DNA of 6,187 nt from Verrucomicrobiales bacterium (GTDB lineage Bacteria; Verrucomicrobiota; Verrucomicrobiia; Verrucomicrobiales; DEV007): positions 1 to 6,187 of the forward strand of contig JALRFZ010000526.1 in NCBI GenBank assembly GCA_023253615.1, given 5' to 3'. Below, one piece after another: positions 4,753 through 6,187 of this stretch; the first letter of the stretch is position 1; the number at the start of each line of letters is the position of its first letter. The notes under the pieces were generated by a model. It did no database searches. It was given only the letters and a program-made list of their open reading frames with translations, and was not told the DNA's origin. The translations under genes and the position numbers were made by a program.

Positions 4753-6187
4753 TCACACCGGCTCGTCCTGGTCGATGATCTGGACTTCGGTTTCCAGTTC
4801 GATGCCACGCTCCTTCAGGGCGACGGCCTTGATCTCGGCGATCAGATCGAGCACTTCCCTCGCGGTCGCACCGCCCTCGTTGACGATGAAATTCCCGTGT
4901 ACTTCGCTGACCTTGGCGCTGCCCTTGGCGGTGTTCTTCAGGCCCATCTCATCGACGAGCTGACCGGCCCCGATCGGCCCGGGGTTTTTGAAAACGCAGC
5001 CAGCGCTCGCGGCCACAGGTTGGGAGCTCTTGCGTTTGTCCTTCGACGCGTTCATCCGCGCCGCGATCTCGTCGTCGGACGCCGGCGTGCCTTTGAACAC
5101 GGCGGAGACGGCGACGTTGTGGGCCAGTTCCGGGACGTGGCGGTAATAATGGCGGATGTCGGAAACGGGTTTTTCGAAAACGGCCCCCTGGGCATCGACC
5201 ATCTTCACGCTGACGACCTGGTCGAAAGTCTCCCAGCCCATCGCGCCGGCATTCATCCGCAAGCTGCCGCCGACGTTGCCGGGGATGCCCTCCATCCACT
5301 CGAAATCACCGAGCCCGGCCGACTGGGCGGCGGCGGCGAGCGCTTTGAACTTCACCCCCGCACCGGCGCGGATCGTGTTGCCCTCGACGCTGATTTCGCC
5401 GAATTCCCCCTTCACGGGATTCATCACCACGCCGGGGATGCCTCCATCACGGACGAGCAAATTCGAGCCACGACCGACCACCCGCAGCGGCATACCGCCC
5501 TCGGCGCAGTGCTTCACGACACGGGCGAGGCCCTCAACCGTGGTCGGTTCGATCCAGAATTGGGCCGGACCTCCGACTTTCATGGTCGTGTGGCGGCGCA
5601 TCGGCTCGTAAAGCTTCAAGGCTCCCTCCGACTCGCCGAGCACTTCGCGGAGCCGGTCGAGAGTGCCGAGATCCCTGGCCAGACGGGTTCCGATTTCGTG
5701 GACATTCCCGGCCCCGAGGGTGATCAGCCAGTCTCCTGGCTCCAGCTTTTGTCCTACGGCAAGGTGCAAGGTGGAGAGATCGGGATGAAAGGTCACCTTT
5801 TCGACTTCACCATTTTCGAGGACGGCATCGACGATGGTCTGCCCCGACACTCCCGGGATGGGCGGCTCGCTTGAGGCGTAGACGTCGGTGACCCAGAGTT
5901 CATCGACCCCTTCAAAACAGCGGCCGAACTCATCCCGCAGCAATTGTGTGCGGGTATAGCGGTGGGGTTGAAAAACGACAACAAGCCGACCGGCATGCTG
6001 GGATCGGGCCGTCTGGATGGTCGCGGCAATCTCGGAGGGGTGATGGCCGTAGTCGTCGACAATGGTCACCCGATCGCTGTGGCGCTTCAGCTCAAAGCGG
6101 CGCTTCGCCCCGCGGAAGGATCCGAGGGCTTCGTCGATGCGGTCGAATGCCACACCCGTCTCCAAGGCGAGGGCGATCACGGCCAGG
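4753..6187 (-). CDS. murC/murB: MurC-MurB fusion (UDP-MurNAc--L-Ala ligase / UDP-MurNAc dehydrogenase), N terminus missing
   Basis: One uninterrupted frame enters from the right edge and stops at TGA 4755-4753. Numbering from an internal Met at 6180, residues 1-171 are the C-terminal part of MurC, which adds L-Ala to UDP-MurNAc: DDYGHHPSE (42-50), FQPHRYTRT (70-78) and LGAGNV (155-160). From about 174 to 475 is a complete MurB, the FAD enzyme that reduces enolpyruvyl-UDP-GlcNAc with NADPH: HTTMKVGGPAQFW (197-209), RVVGRGSNLLVRDGG (233-247), GIPGNVGGSLRMNAGA (298-313), SAGCVFKNP (392-400), VSEVHGNFIVN (424-434) and the late ETEV Glu. The proton-donor Ser of MurB is Cys here (C395). Virtually no linker separates the halves. 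The two activities flank each other in the pathway (MurB product is the MurC substrate). The MurC N-terminal and ATP-binding parts lie outside the window. Confidence 0.95.
   Translation of the reverse strand, partial: LAVIALALETGVAFDRIDEALGSFRGAKRRFELKRHSDRVTIVDDYGHHPSEIAATIQTARSQHAGRLVVVFQPHRYTRTQLLRDEFGRCFEGVDELWVTDVYASSEPPIPGVSGQTIVDAVLENGEVEKVTFHPDLSTLHLAVGQKLEPGDWLITLGAGNVHEIGTRLARDLGTLDRLREVLGESEGALKLYEPMRRHTTMKVGGPAQFWIEPTTVEGLARVVKHCAEGGMPLRVVGRGSNLLVRDGGIPGVVMNPVKGEFGEISVEGNTIRAGAGVKFKALAAAAQSAGLGDFEWMEGIPGNVGGSLRMNAGAMGWETFDQVVSVKMVDAQGAVFEKPVSDIRHYYRHVPELAHNVAVSAVFKGTPASDDEIAARMNASKDKRKSSQPVAASAGCVFKNPGPIGAGQLVDEMGLKNTAKGSAKVSEVHGNFIVNEGGATAREVLDLIAEIKAVALKERGIELETEVQIIDQDEPV

Noticed and set aside
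4671..4808. N-terminal extension of the antitoxin to an ATG at 4808
   Set aside because: The added residues do not fit the antitoxin family and overlap the end of murB; 70 residues from 4670 is the usual size.
4897..5874. Long plus-strand ORF (325 codons) opposite murB
   Set aside because: Antisense shadow of the murC-murB frame, with no motif and no supporting start context.

Overview
The window is a stretch of a division and cell-wall (dcw) cluster with every recognisable gene on the minus strand. Read in the direction of transcription (right to left), the order is: a murC-murB fusion cut by the right edge, a small type II toxin-antitoxin pair, ddl, ftsQ, ftsA and ftsZ, which runs off the left edge. 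The DNA is GC-rich. A fused MurC-MurB next to ddl-ftsQ-ftsA-ftsZ, a divergent FtsZ and an Ala/Pro-rich FtsQ tail all suggest a Gram-negative bacterium, most likely of the Verrucomicrobiota/PVC group. That assignment is inference from gene order and protein character, not from any search.

Region by region (plus-strand coordinates): 1-810 holds ftsZ, but its last ~45 codons (about 1-135) are not FtsZ; they encode the core of an HU/IHF-type DNA-binding protein in the same frame. 811-875 is the ftsA-ftsZ spacer. It carries the ftsZ ribosome-binding site, an inverted repeat and a possible 15-codon leader ORF whose stop overlaps the ftsZ start as ATGA. 876-2084 is ftsA. 2134-3201 is ftsQ, with a hairpin over its stop codon. 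3201-4127 is ddl, overlapping ftsQ by one base. 4159-4670 is a RelE/ParE-like toxin and its antitoxin, overlapping by one base. A GC-rich hairpin lies just behind murB. 4753-6187 is the C-terminal part of MurC fused to a complete MurB.

Together the genes make the UDP-MurNAc-L-Ala precursor (MurB, MurC) and the D-Ala-D-Ala dipeptide (Ddl), and build the divisome (FtsQ in the membrane, FtsA as membrane tether, FtsZ as the ring). The toxin-antitoxin pair is the foreign-looking insertion in an otherwise conserved operon. The most striking signal is the in-frame FtsZ-HU junction at the left edge. It is either an assembly or amplification chimera, which I think more likely, or a real fusion that has lost the FtsZ C-terminal half-domain and tail. 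No RNA genes, CRISPR arrays, insertion sequences or origins were seen, and no gene-free stretch exceeds 100 bases.
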